Source: Daedaleopsis sinensis (lineage: Eukaryota; Basidiomycota; Agaricomycetes; Polyporales; Polyporaceae). Taken from it: a stretch of 64,000 nt of DNA. The stretch covers positions 2,108,001-2,172,000 of the forward strand of contig CM066303.1 of assembly GCA_033807695.1 (NCBI GenBank). The letters are read 5' to 3'. The notes beneath the pieces are model-generated. The model was not told the origin of the DNA and searched no databases. It worked only from the letters and a program-made list of their open reading frames with translations. Below are positions 18,547 through 27,506 of this stretch, piece by piece; the first letter of the stretch is position 1, and every line of letters starts with the position of its first letter. Position numbers and translations under genes: made by a program.

Positions 18547-20032
18547 CAATAGTCGCGTGGACGTTATTGTATAGAGGCTCCCGAGGAGAGGAGCGCCATT
18601 GCTCAACGAACCACTCTGCGTCCTCTCGCGATCGGAGTACGACTCGGTTGTACGTAGGGTCAACACTGTCAACGCTCACGTTCCGTACCGCAGCTCTGCG
18701 TTGCTTGTTCGGGAATCCACGGAAGAGTCGCGTCGTGACAAGGAAGAACTCGTCGCGTGCTCGGTTGGGCACCCACCGCAGAGGTCCAAAACGAACGGTG
18801 ACCTGGTCATCCACTGTGTAGTTGCGTACAACAGGCGGCGCGTGAGCGTGAGCAGCAGCAACCGCTGGGATTCCAACCGCCGGAGGCTGATTGGCAAGGA
18901 CAGGAGGTGGGACCGCAGCCGCGCCCGGAGCCACCATCGGCGCTGCGTGGAGTGTTACGGGGGCAACGGCAGGAGGTGGAGCGATAGCGGACGCAGGGCC
19001 AACGGGAGTAGCGGTGAAAGCAGGAGGAGCATGATAAGACGGAGGAGGAGGCTGAGACGCAGCATGCGCCATACCATACGAGGTACCAGCGGACATGAGA
19101 GGAGGAAAAGCCTGGTAGAATGTCGATGACGGTGCGGACGGAGCTGCCGGTGTGGAGTCGAGCACTGCGGCCATCTCCGTGAACGACGACGCGTACGTGT
19201 GTGTAGGTGCAGGGGAGCGGGAGAGCACTCCCGAAGGCCCGGGAGTAGCGTTGCGTTGGATGTGCGCCGGTCCATCTCTCGAGAGAGGAGTCCACTGAGA
19301 AGCCGCGTGAACGCGATAGGGAGCAGGCCGTTCCTCGGGCGAGGCAGCCGTCGGGGGTAGAACCCCCAGGGTGGCCTTGATGCGGCTGATCTGGTGGATG
19401 AAGTCCGCGTTTGCTGACCAAAGGGAGCTCACGTTTCCCTCTATAGCCTCCGCTCTGGTGAGTGCCCTAGAAGCTGTCATCTCTCCTTCTGCCATGCGCG
19501 TGGCCATGATGCCCACACGCTTTTCGAAGGACCGGAGCAGCGACCGCTCCAAATCGCGCTCGATCTGCTCGATACGAATGGCAAGAATGTTGTCGACGGT
19601 GGCAGTGACTTTGGAGAGCAGGTTGTGCGATGCTCCGTTGATGGAGGAGATAGCCTGTTCAGTCGCGCCACTATTGATCGCAACGATCCCCTGCACAGCT
19701 TCGATCTCAGTAGCGAGGTCCCGAAGGTCGTCTCGAAGGAGCTGGTTGATACCTCTCGTGCTGCCGCCGGAGCCGTAACGGAGCCGGTGAGTGATAGCGG
19801 AGGACTCCATGGTACCTGCGCCCCCTTCGATACGAGCTTTCTTGTTAGGAGAGTTCCTCGCCAAAAGGGTGCTGGACGTCTGCGCCGTCATGCGACGCTT
19901 GTGGGAGGGAAGCGGAGTAGTCGTCGTCGTCTCTGCTTGAGGTTCCACCTCCGGAGAGGCAGGACGAGTTGGAGGCCCTCCCATCATCTCCTCACGTTCC
20001 TCGACATCGACGTCGTCTGGATAGCATAGCAT
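18533..20032 (-). CDS. LINE ORF1 (nucleic-acid-binding, gag-like)
   Basis: This 499-residue protein is encoded upstream of ORF2 and is expected to coat element RNA. It has a charged N-terminus with a basic cluster (KRRM, NKKARIE) that could be a nuclear signal. A central region (about residues 100-230) is predicted helical or coiled-coil (RDLATEIEAVQGIVAINS and following). A long Pro/Ala/Ser-rich linker follows. The compact C-terminal domain (about 400-499) has motifs VRFGPLRWVPN, LFRGFPNKQRR and YNRVVLRSREDAEWFVEQW, reminiscent of an RRM-like fold; that reading is inference. No zinc knuckle is seen. Stop TAG at 18535..18533 overlaps the ORF2 start region. The same frame continues upstream beyond one TAA (20071..20069), so the real protein may be longer. 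Confidence 0.75.
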   Translation of the reverse strand: MLCYPDDVDVEEREEMMGGPPTRPASPEVEPQAETTTTTPLPSHKRRMTAQTSSTLLARNSPNKKARIEGGAGTMESSAITHRLRYGSGGSTRGINQLLRDDLRDLATEIEAVQGIVAINSGATEQAISSINGASHNLLSKVTATVDNILAIRIEQIERDLERSLLRSFEKRVGIMATRMAEGEMTASRALTRAEAIEGNVSSLWSANADFIHQISRIKATLGVLPPTAASPEERPAPYRVHAASQWTPLSRDGPAHIQRNATPGPSGVLSRSPAPTHTYASSFTEMAAVLDSTPAAPSAPSSTFYQAFPPLMSAGTSYGMAHAASQPPPPSYHAPPAFTATPVGPASAIAPPPAVAPVTLHAAPMVAPGAAAVPPPVLANQPPAVGIPAVAAAHAHAPPVVRNYTVDDQVTVRFGPLRWVPNRARDEFFLVTTRLFRGFPNKQRRAAVRNVSVDSVDPTYNRVVLRSREDAEWFVEQWRSSPREPLYNNVHATIDANM

Positions 20033-20068
20033 TTCAGCATCGACTTCTATTGTCGCATATGTGTATGG

Positions 20069-20371
20069 TTACACACCTGACGTGATGTACGCCCTGTCCG
20101 GTGCTTTCCCTTTATTTTTCGAGCGAGTAACACGGGCCTTGTCGATAAGGATCGAGAGGGAAGGCGTGTGGGGAGTAGAGGTCCGGACCTGGCTCGGGGA
20201 GTCGAAGTCATTGGGCGTATGAGCTCCGTCCCCGACGACTGCCGGTACACGAGGAGAAAAGGTGTGATCGGACATGTGAGCGAGTTGCTGTGGATAGATG
20301 CTGAGCGGGGTGAGGTCTACGTCCTCGTCGTTGAGGGCATCGAAAGAATAAGGGACGGAGGATGGAGTCAT
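20069..20371 (-). CDS. Possible N-terminal part of LINE ORF1 (separated by one stop)
   Basis: This frame (start ATG at 20371, beginning MTPSSVPYSFDALNDEDVDL) is in phase with ORF1 and separated from it only by one TAA at 20071..20069 and 36 nt. The protein is acidic then basic (ARVTRSKNKGKAPD), like gag N-termini of LINEs. It may be the true N-terminus of ORF1 cut by a point mutation, an upstream ORF, or joined by a very short intron (GT at about 20073, AG before 20044). Confidence 0.45.
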   Translation of the reverse strand: MTPSSVPYSFDALNDEDVDLTPLSIYPQQLAHMSDHTFSPRVPAVVGDGAHTPNDFDSPSQVRTSTPHTPSLSILIDKARVTRSKNKGKAPDRAYITSGV

Positions 20372-20515
20372 TCGAACGAGCGCGACCGGTAAGAGTGAGC
20401 GATAGAGATCGAGAGCAGGCCAGATAGAACCCTGCAGGCCTGCCGTGTGTGTAATATGTATATATATGCATGGTGTACTGAGGCGTATGCCTCGTCGTGC
20501 GTAGTACAGCGTCAT

Positions 20516-21124
20516 GACGAAGCAGATGCGAAGAGATTGTGGACTTCATTGATAAGCATGAGACCGCTCTAAAGGTTAATCCGGATCGTTAGGAGCAGGA
20601 TAGCGAAAGCCCTGATACCGAACACCCCGCTACTTCGCAATCGCTTGCTTCACTGAGTTAGACTGCGTCCAGGCAGCGGTGTGGGGCTCAGTAAGCAGGT
20701 GTCGATAGTACAGCCCACAGTGGATCTAGGGGGGGCCGACCAAGCCCCAGGGGCACTCAAACGAAGGCTGGGCCGCAAGTTCACTTAGCCGTCATCCTCC
20801 TGCTAAATGACTCAGATGGATATGCAGTACACACAGGAGGAGGCCGATAACAGCACGGCTATCGCTGTCGCACTATGTTCGTGCTTTAGTCACCATGAAT
20901 CGTGAGGGATGATGCACGATTGCAGCGGAAGAAAGAGTAGCAGGAGGCGTCCCTCGAGGGACAATGTCTAACGTGTAGCGCACCACATAAGGTGCATGAC
21001 TGCCGTACCGCTCCACGGATCCAGGCATGACCTGTATCCCACCTGACGGCACGTAGTTCGAGCGTGACGTAGAAGGGCCGGCACAATACGCAGTGTGGTG
21101 ACCTATATCACAGCTGAAACTGAA
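20516..21124. other. Intergenic between the LINE and the tandem repeats
   Basis: There is no gene here. Segments around 21011..21065, 21519..21570 and 21631..21685 are diverged copies of one motif (ccaggcatgacctg-like followed by a CTCGAG-like end), so the region appears to be repeat-derived. Confidence 0.4.
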
Positions 21125-21500
21125 GTCGACGTAGTTCGCCATCGTGCACTCAGACAATCCCCACCCTATGACCCGGGCCCCAAGGTCGGAGCACGCACGC
21201 GTCAGGGACGAGGACGTCTAGGCGGCGACAAGGAGCGAGCTCTGTTCGTTGGGGAGTGTGGACCTCGAGAGCAGTGATGTACGCCTGCAGCAGCAAGTGA
21301 CTGCGGTCACCGTAGTCGACATAGTTCGCCATCGTGCACTTAGACAATCCCCACCGTCTGACTCGGGCCCCAAGGTCGGAGCACGCACGCGTCAGGCACG
21401 AGGACGTCTAGGCGGCGACAAGGAGCGAGCTCTGTTCTTTGGGGAGTGCGGACCTCGAGAGCAGTGATGTCCGCCAGCAGCAGCAAGTGACTGCGGTCAC
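21125..21500. repeat. Two tandem copies of a ~190-bp repeat
   Basis: The unit starting GTCGAC at 21125 recurs at 21315 with a 190-bp period. It shares the CGGGCCCCAAGGTCGGAG block, the CGAGGACGTCTAGGCGG block and a TGACTGCGGTCACC end. The copies differ at only a few positions. They could be 5' UTR repeats or 3' flank of a LINE relic; their origin is not resolved. Confidence 0.75.
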
Positions 21501-21897
21501 CATGTCTTTGCCCTACAACGCCATGGGTCCATGTCAAGCCTGTGTCCCATCTGAGAGCGTGTAACTCGAGCCAGAGGGTGACACACAGGAGATGTCTAGC
21601 GATGCCTGCCAATATCATTACCGCACTCGTCCTACAGCTCCATGGGTCCAGGTCGTGCCTGTATCCCACCTGAGAGCGTGTACCTCGAGCCCGACGGTGA
21701 TGCACATGTACCATGCACTGGCAGGGATACGCTTCGAGAGCATGTGGAGGTAGGGGTTACTGACCTTTTGAACGTCATCCGTAAGCCTTCCCTGCCATCC
21801 AGCCCATTCCTGCCTACATCTCGCGGTCCTGTTGGTCGACCGAGTAGTAGCTTGCGGTAGCGATCTCGTTCAGGTCGTCGAGGACGAGGAAGTCGGG

Positions 21898-23190
21898 CTA
21901 GACAGAGAGGGTTTGTCCCCACGATCGGTCCTTGGAGTTACAGAGCTCGAATGTCGCACGCACATATCGCGCGAAGACTGTAAGGAGGGCCGGGTAGCGC
22001 GTGAGGTAATTGACAAGTTGCCAGTGATCAAGCTTCCCGCCGCGGATCTGCGGGAGCGGACTGTGGCGAGCGTCCAGGTCAGTCCACAGTTGCTGTCGGA
22101 TTAGGGTAGAGGCAATCATTCATCTTTAGTGACCGCATATATAATGACCATGTTAATAACAGGTTATTAACTGTCATTTATTCGGGGGGTCTAAGTGGGC
22201 TGTCATAAATGGTCATTACGGTCAGCGCTTATATCAAAACGAGCTACTAAACTCGAGTCTCAGAGCTCAATTGTCAAAACTACTAGCGTAGGCTATCAAC
22301 TGAGTATATTATCTGTTACTTGACCTTGTTCAGAAAGCAGACGGGGGTCGGTCTAGGGCATAGACTGAGCCTGACTCTGCCAGTGCGCGGCAAAACTGAT
22401 ATTTAGCGCCAGCCAGCGCTAGTCGCAGTAAAGTTCGAGTATCGAAAGCTTGTCGTCGGGACTCATTCACGAGAAAATTATACCAAAATAGCCTGCGCTA
22501 GAGGTCAGTACAGTGCTGCAAGTTCACGACAGGAATAGACAGGAATACGCCTTCGTAATGACGAGAATCTAGAGCCGATCTGAGAAAGGAATTATTTATT
22601 CGTACATGGTCGGCACGACTTGACCATGCTACATAGTGCGCCCAGGCCAGCACTCGCTGGCCGTGAGGCCTTGAGGACCCTGACATGCCTGACAAGCCTA
22701 CGGGACGATGGGGACTCAGGCATAATGCGCTCCGCCAAAAAAAAAAAGTATAAGCGCCCTTAAGTGCCCGGTTATTAACTGGTAATAACAGCTGTCATTA
22801 ATGGCCGTCTCGAGGGCTAGTTAATAACTGTCAGGTCATAAATGAAATGATTTTCTGCCTCTACCCTATGTCGGATCTCGCGGAGGGAGTTGGTGTTGCA
22901 TAGGAAGAGTACATGCTCCTCGTCCTCCATCGTTCCCGAGTTCTGGCAAAACCGACAGAATCTCCACTCTCTGCGTACAGGGCAAGGTCCATGGCGAAGT
23001 TTCTCGATCCCATATGGGTGCTTGCTCGCGAATAGTTTCATCAGCGTTTTGCGGCTGGCCTTGTCCAGTGTGAGAAATGACCGTGTAGAGCATAGGGAGC
23101 GCAGTGGTATAGTGGCATCCTGTAAGCGTCGCAGCCGGAGGAGAGTGGCGTGGAATACTCTCAACATCAGCAAAAACCTGGGTCCCTAAT
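21898..23190 (-). pseudogene. Relic 3' end of LINE ORF2, split by a hAT-like insertion
   Basis: Two open pieces, 23173-22877 and 22101-21898, encode the C-terminus of an ORF2 of the same family as the LINE at 14440..18546. The first has KHPYGIEKLRHGP and a CCHC motif beginning CRFCQNSG and continuing EDEEHVLFLC. The second has DHWQLVNYLTRYPALL and FARYVRATFELC, matching the end of the intact copy. A 767-bp element sits between them. Removing it with one target duplication puts both pieces in one frame at an ATC-CGA-CAG junction. Sequence 5' of about 23190 shows no LINE domain, so the copy is 5'-truncated, as LINE copies often are. It is not functional. Confidence 0.8.
22102..22868. mobile_element. 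Non-autonomous hAT-like DNA transposon
   Basis: This 767-bp element has terminal inverted repeats TAGGGTAGAGGCA (22102..22114 and its complement ending at 22868). It is flanked by the 8-bp direct repeat TGTCGGAT at 22094..22101 and 22869..22876. An 8-bp duplication and a TAGGG-type terminus fit the hAT superfamily. Subterminal inverted copies of a TTATTAACTG-like motif occur near both ends (about 22160..22175 and 22770..22835), a usual place for transposase binding. No transposase frame is present. Confidence 0.82.
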
Positions 23191-23465
23191 TAGATCTAGG
23201 ATAGATACCCCCCAAGATAATGCATGGCTCGTGTCGCTATTGCCTATAATGCTTGTATAATGTTTCGACACTTGTGATGAAGAATATGTCAAATCATAGT
23301 TGGTGCTTATATGCGTGAGGAGCATACCGCTGATGTCGCGAGCCGGGATGAGGCTGTCCGGAGCGCATTGGTTGAAGCGAGAGGTCGCATAGTCAGTGCC
23401 AGATCAAGACTGTGCGGTGACCGTCCGGTCACATGTGACTATTAGTGGCGCAGGCACTGAGCGCC
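23191..23465. other. Intergenic spacer
   Basis: This stretch lies between the LINE relic and the next LINE. I recognise no gene or repeat in it. Confidence 0.5.
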
Positions 23466-23478
23466 GTTGGCAATGTCT
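23466..23478. repeat. Target-site duplication (left) of the second LINE
   Basis: The 13-bp GTTGGCAATGTCT is identical to 30128..30140. It directly precedes a poly(T) run (minus-strand poly(A) tail), which fixes the 3' end of the element. Confidence 0.85.
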
Positions 23479-23675
23479 TTTTTTTTTTTGCCATCACGGT
23501 TTCTATCCCGCTCGTACTGAGTACAGGTGCGGCTGTTGCTGTCTGCTATAGCTATACACTGGGGTAGGCGAGTATTCTCAGCCTCTGGTGCCGACATCTA
23601 AGGGCTCTTTGCGCGCCAGCGATGGCGCCGCTCCCATTCACTTCTGCGAACCCCGGAGGTTCAAGCAGCTACCGC

Positions 23676-26600
23676 TTAACTTGGCGCGTCCGCGAACGTG
23701 AACGCGCTCTCATTCGCTGTAAGAAACGAGGTGAGGTCGTCATATGCACTCACCTGTTGTAGGAACTCAAATTCACCGCGGCAGTTCCACCACCGGCGGT
23801 ACCTCTTGCACTTGAGCAGCACATGCTCCCGGTCTTGGAGGACTCCGCAATCCGGGCAGTGCGTGGGCTCATCCCTGAAGAAGCGCCGCCGGAACGATCC
23901 AAGCGGCGCGTGGTCCAGCACCGTCCGGCAGAATCTAGCCATGGACGCCTTGGAGTGTCCGAATGCTTTCAGCGCCGGGCTATCCTTGTGGTCTGGCGAT
24001 TTGAACACCGACAGCTGCAGGAAGTGCCGACCTCTGTAAGCCGGCGACGACCTGTACTCGTCTCGCCAATCCGACTTCATCTGGACGGCTAGCAAGTGGT
24101 GAGCGTGTGCTAGGGAGCACTCGTCACGTTCTACCGGGAGGCTTGCCGCTGCTTTGGCGTCCTCATCCACCTGTTCGTTCCACTCCACGCCCACGTGGGA
24201 TGGACACCAGTGGAGGATTATATGCCGCCGTGCATCCTTGGTGAGCCACTCTCGCACATTCCTGCACGCAACCACTGATACCAGCTGCTGGCCGTGCATG
24301 CCCGGGTCGAGCAGTGTTTTCAACGCCGACTCGTTATCGGCCACCACATGGATCGTCTCGCATGCCTGCTTGGTTGCGAATGCCAACCCCATGCCACCCG
24401 CCACCATTTCGGCGTCATAGGAGGTCCCTCTACCGCATGCGATTCCCCGTTTCGTGAGGAGCCGACCTGACCGGTACGCGCGAAACGCTGCGCCTGTGCG
24501 GCACTGTGGTTTCGGGAACAGAGAGCCGTCACAGAACACTGTGACTGCCCTCTTGTCCCCCATCGCCTCGTGCAGCCACGGCATGAGTGATTCGTCCACC
24601 CACGCTGCCAGCTCGTCCGACTCCTTCTTCGGATGCTCAAGGTGCCACGTGAGCCTGTCCCCATACTCGTCAAGGACCCGCCCGCCAGGCCGTGCTTCTG
24701 CATGCAGCGGTACGAAGTCCTCTGTGCACACCCTGCCCGCATGGTCTATTGCGACCATTGGTGTGTCCTTCGAGTCCGGTCCCGTTCCCATGGGAAACGC
24801 GACATCGGGCGCCAGATGATTGCACACCCACGGGTTTGGCAGCGCTGCCAGTGGTGGGTGTGAGGCCATGAGTGTGTTGGCTCGGAGCCCCGTCCGGTTC
24901 ACAAGCTTCTCGATGTGGAGCCGGATTGGGGGAATCCCGGCTAGCACCTCCATCCCGCCCGCTGGTGAGGTTCGGAATGCGCCGGTAATCCACCGTGTCG
25001 CAGTATTCTGCGCCTTCCGCAGGAATTCTATATGCCACTTTGTACCTTTGCGGCGGTACCATAGCTGGCAGCCATACGTCATCAGGGGGACGATGAGCGA
25101 GTTGTACAGTGTGCGCCGCTGTCGCGGGGGCATTCCTCTGATTGAGTTGCCGAGCATGAGCAGCGACTGCGCTGTGCTGGCGGCTCTCGAGCCGTAGAAC
25201 CTGATGTGCTGCCGGAATGACAGCTTCCGATCCAGATAGAAACCCAAGTGCCGTAGCACTGGTACTGGTTGCAGCAGTGTTGCGCCGGTGAACGGTGCCT
25301 CACCCAGGTCGAGCAGTGGGTTGTCCTTCTTCCGAGAGAAGTGACATGCCTCAGTCTTCTCATGTTCGACTTGCAGGCCCACTCGCTTGAACTCCGCAAT
25401 GGTGCGGACATACTTATGTTGTAGCAGCTGGACATTGCCATCTAACGACGCCCGTGTGACCGACCACATCCCGTCGTCCACGAAGAACTGTAGGGATGGG
25501 TGCCCTCCACAATCTGCCTGGTCCGTAGGGCATAGCTTGTGTATGACCGGAGCAATGTACAGATTGGATAACGGTGGTGACAGGGATGACCCCTGCACCA
25601 CCCCGACTTCGACCGCATCAAACGATGGGGACGTGAATGCGTCCCACCGGTACGTTGTCGACCGCCCGCTCAGGTAGTGAGCGAGGAACTCCACTAGCTT
25701 CGTGTTGAAGCCCTGCTTGCGCAGTATTCCGAGCAGCATGCGGTGATTAACCGATGGATAGAACTGGGCAACGTCGAACGCTAACACAGATGTGTCCAGC
25801 CCGCGCGTCCACCCTTGTCTGATACGGTGTACGAGCATCATGCCTGCGTCCACCGTCGAGTGCTGCTTTGTGCCTCCAAACTGTGCCGGATGGAGTGCGC
25901 CCCACTTCTGTCCCTCAAAGTGTAGCCGTGCAGCCAACACCTTTTCGCACAATTTGCCCATGCAGCTGAGCAGCACCACTGGTCGATATGACTTGAGCCG
26001 CGAATAGTCATCCTTCTTCGGCTTTGGAATGATGACCGACACGGCTTCCTTGAACTGCACCGGCCAGTAGCTCAGCTCGATGCATGTGTTAAAGAGCTTG
26101 CGCAGAGCATCGCCACAGGCCCTGTCTTTCACTAGCGCTGCGACATACGGCCACCGAAGGTTGTCTGACCCTGGTGCCGACTGCGAAGACACATCCTCAA
26201 CCGCATCCCGCAGCTCCTGCATAGATATGGGAGGGAAGTCGCGCTCGTCCAATGCTGGGACATCGTCCAAGAAGGACATGTCAACCTCGCGCTGTGCTGC
26301 TGAGTTATAGGTGGCATCCACCGCCTCCCATAGCTCATCAAGCTCCACGAGTGGTTTGCCCTCGTGAACAAGGGACTTGTACATGGGCAGCGCCCGTGGC
26401 TTGGTCCAGGACACCACATCCCAGACCCGCTTGCCCTTCTCGCATGCAGCCGAGATGTGTTCATCGTAGTGCTGCGCCTTCGCCGCCTTCACTGTGCGCT
26501 TGAACGCTCGCCTCAGCTCCGGCGTACGCTGCACCCAAAATGCTGCTAGTGCCTCGGCGCAGTCCTCGTTCCACCAACGATGAGATCGAGAAGATACTCG

Positions 26601-27506
26601 AGGGGCCACAGCATGGGCATCCCACGCAGTGCGTACTACACTAAGGATAGTGTCGCACGTGCGCTGAATGGCCTCCTTGGTGTCCAGGTCCACTGCCACC
26701 TGTGACACTCCCGCCACGAGGTCCTTCACGAACGCTCTCTCCGCCTCCGACTTGCGTTTGATGGTTGGCAGAAGAGATTTCTCCCACCACCCCACCTGTA
26801 CCGCAGTCGAGATGATCGCGTGATCAGAGAGGCCGCGGCCATCGAGGTCTATGTACGCATGTACATCTCCAGCACCTACACGGTCTGCCGGTGCCCAGAC
26901 TAGGTCTGGTACCGTAGCCCGGAGTGCCATGTTGTGCGGCCGGTATGTCGGCGACCCGCCCATGTTGACAATGACGAGGCCCACTCCGGCCATCACATCC
27001 ACCATCTCCGCTGCTCGTGGGCTTTCGTGCGGTGCATCCGGCTCCCACATTGCAGAATGCAGGTTGAAGTCTCCCATCACCAGGTCCAGAGGCGGGAGTT
27101 CTGCCATATGTTCCTATAGCCAAGAGAGTGCGGTGCAGCGCTCGTCGTTATACACGTTAAGGAAGTAGAAGACCCTCCGCTCCACAGTGAGTGAGATCAG
27201 GATCATGTCCTTGTGATTCACTACATGGGAGCACAGCTGCGGGCGCAGCTCTGCTAGCTCACGATTCACATACGCGCACACTCTCGCTGGGGTGCACGTC
27301 TCCATTAGCATCCATGCAGGATGAGTCTGAGTGCCGATGAGTGTCTCTCCCCCTGGGTCCGAGTTCGACACTACCGTTTTGATCGGGCCGTAGTACGGCT
27401 CCTGTACCAGTATAATATCACACTCTCCCACCATAGACTCGAGGATGAAATGAGACTGGTTGGGGGTGTGGTTCACATTATGAGAGACAATACGTAGTGT
27501 GCGCAT
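23676..27506 (-). CDS. LINE ORF2: APE endonuclease, RT, RNase H, CCHC (one in-frame TAG)
   Basis: One frame from ATG 27506 to 23676, broken only by TAG at 27116..27114 after ...CTALSWL; the longer part re-opens with M at 27107. The endonuclease spans the stop: SHNVNH and VQEPYYGP before it, MGDFNLHS and LSDHAII after it. The RT (about residues 290-620 counted from 27107) has FGGTKQHSTVDAG, AFDVAQFYPSVNH, GVVQGSSLSPPLSN and the active site FVDD (residues 542-545). RNase H follows with FCDGSLF, SYDAEMVAGG, VADNESAL and HVGVEWNEQVDEDAK. The C-terminus has a CCHC motif, CPDCGVLQDREHVLLKC. Start ATG overlaps the ORF1 stop as TAATG. The stop could be a recent inactivating mutation (for example CAG to TAG). 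Confidence 0.88.

Larger units (their letters stand above)
14440..20515 (-). mobile_element. APE-type LINE with APE-RNase H-RT architecture
   Basis: A non-LTR retrotransposon on the minus strand with ORF1 (upstream) and a 1.4-kilo-residue ORF2. The element belongs with fungal Tad-like APE LINEs in general layout, but its RNase H precedes the RT. A relic of the same family lies at 21898..23173, with similar C-terminal sequence around the CCHC motif. Outer limits are approximate: the 5' limit is set by the first frame-compatible ORF1 start region and the 3' limit by the ORF2 stop. Confidence 0.8.
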
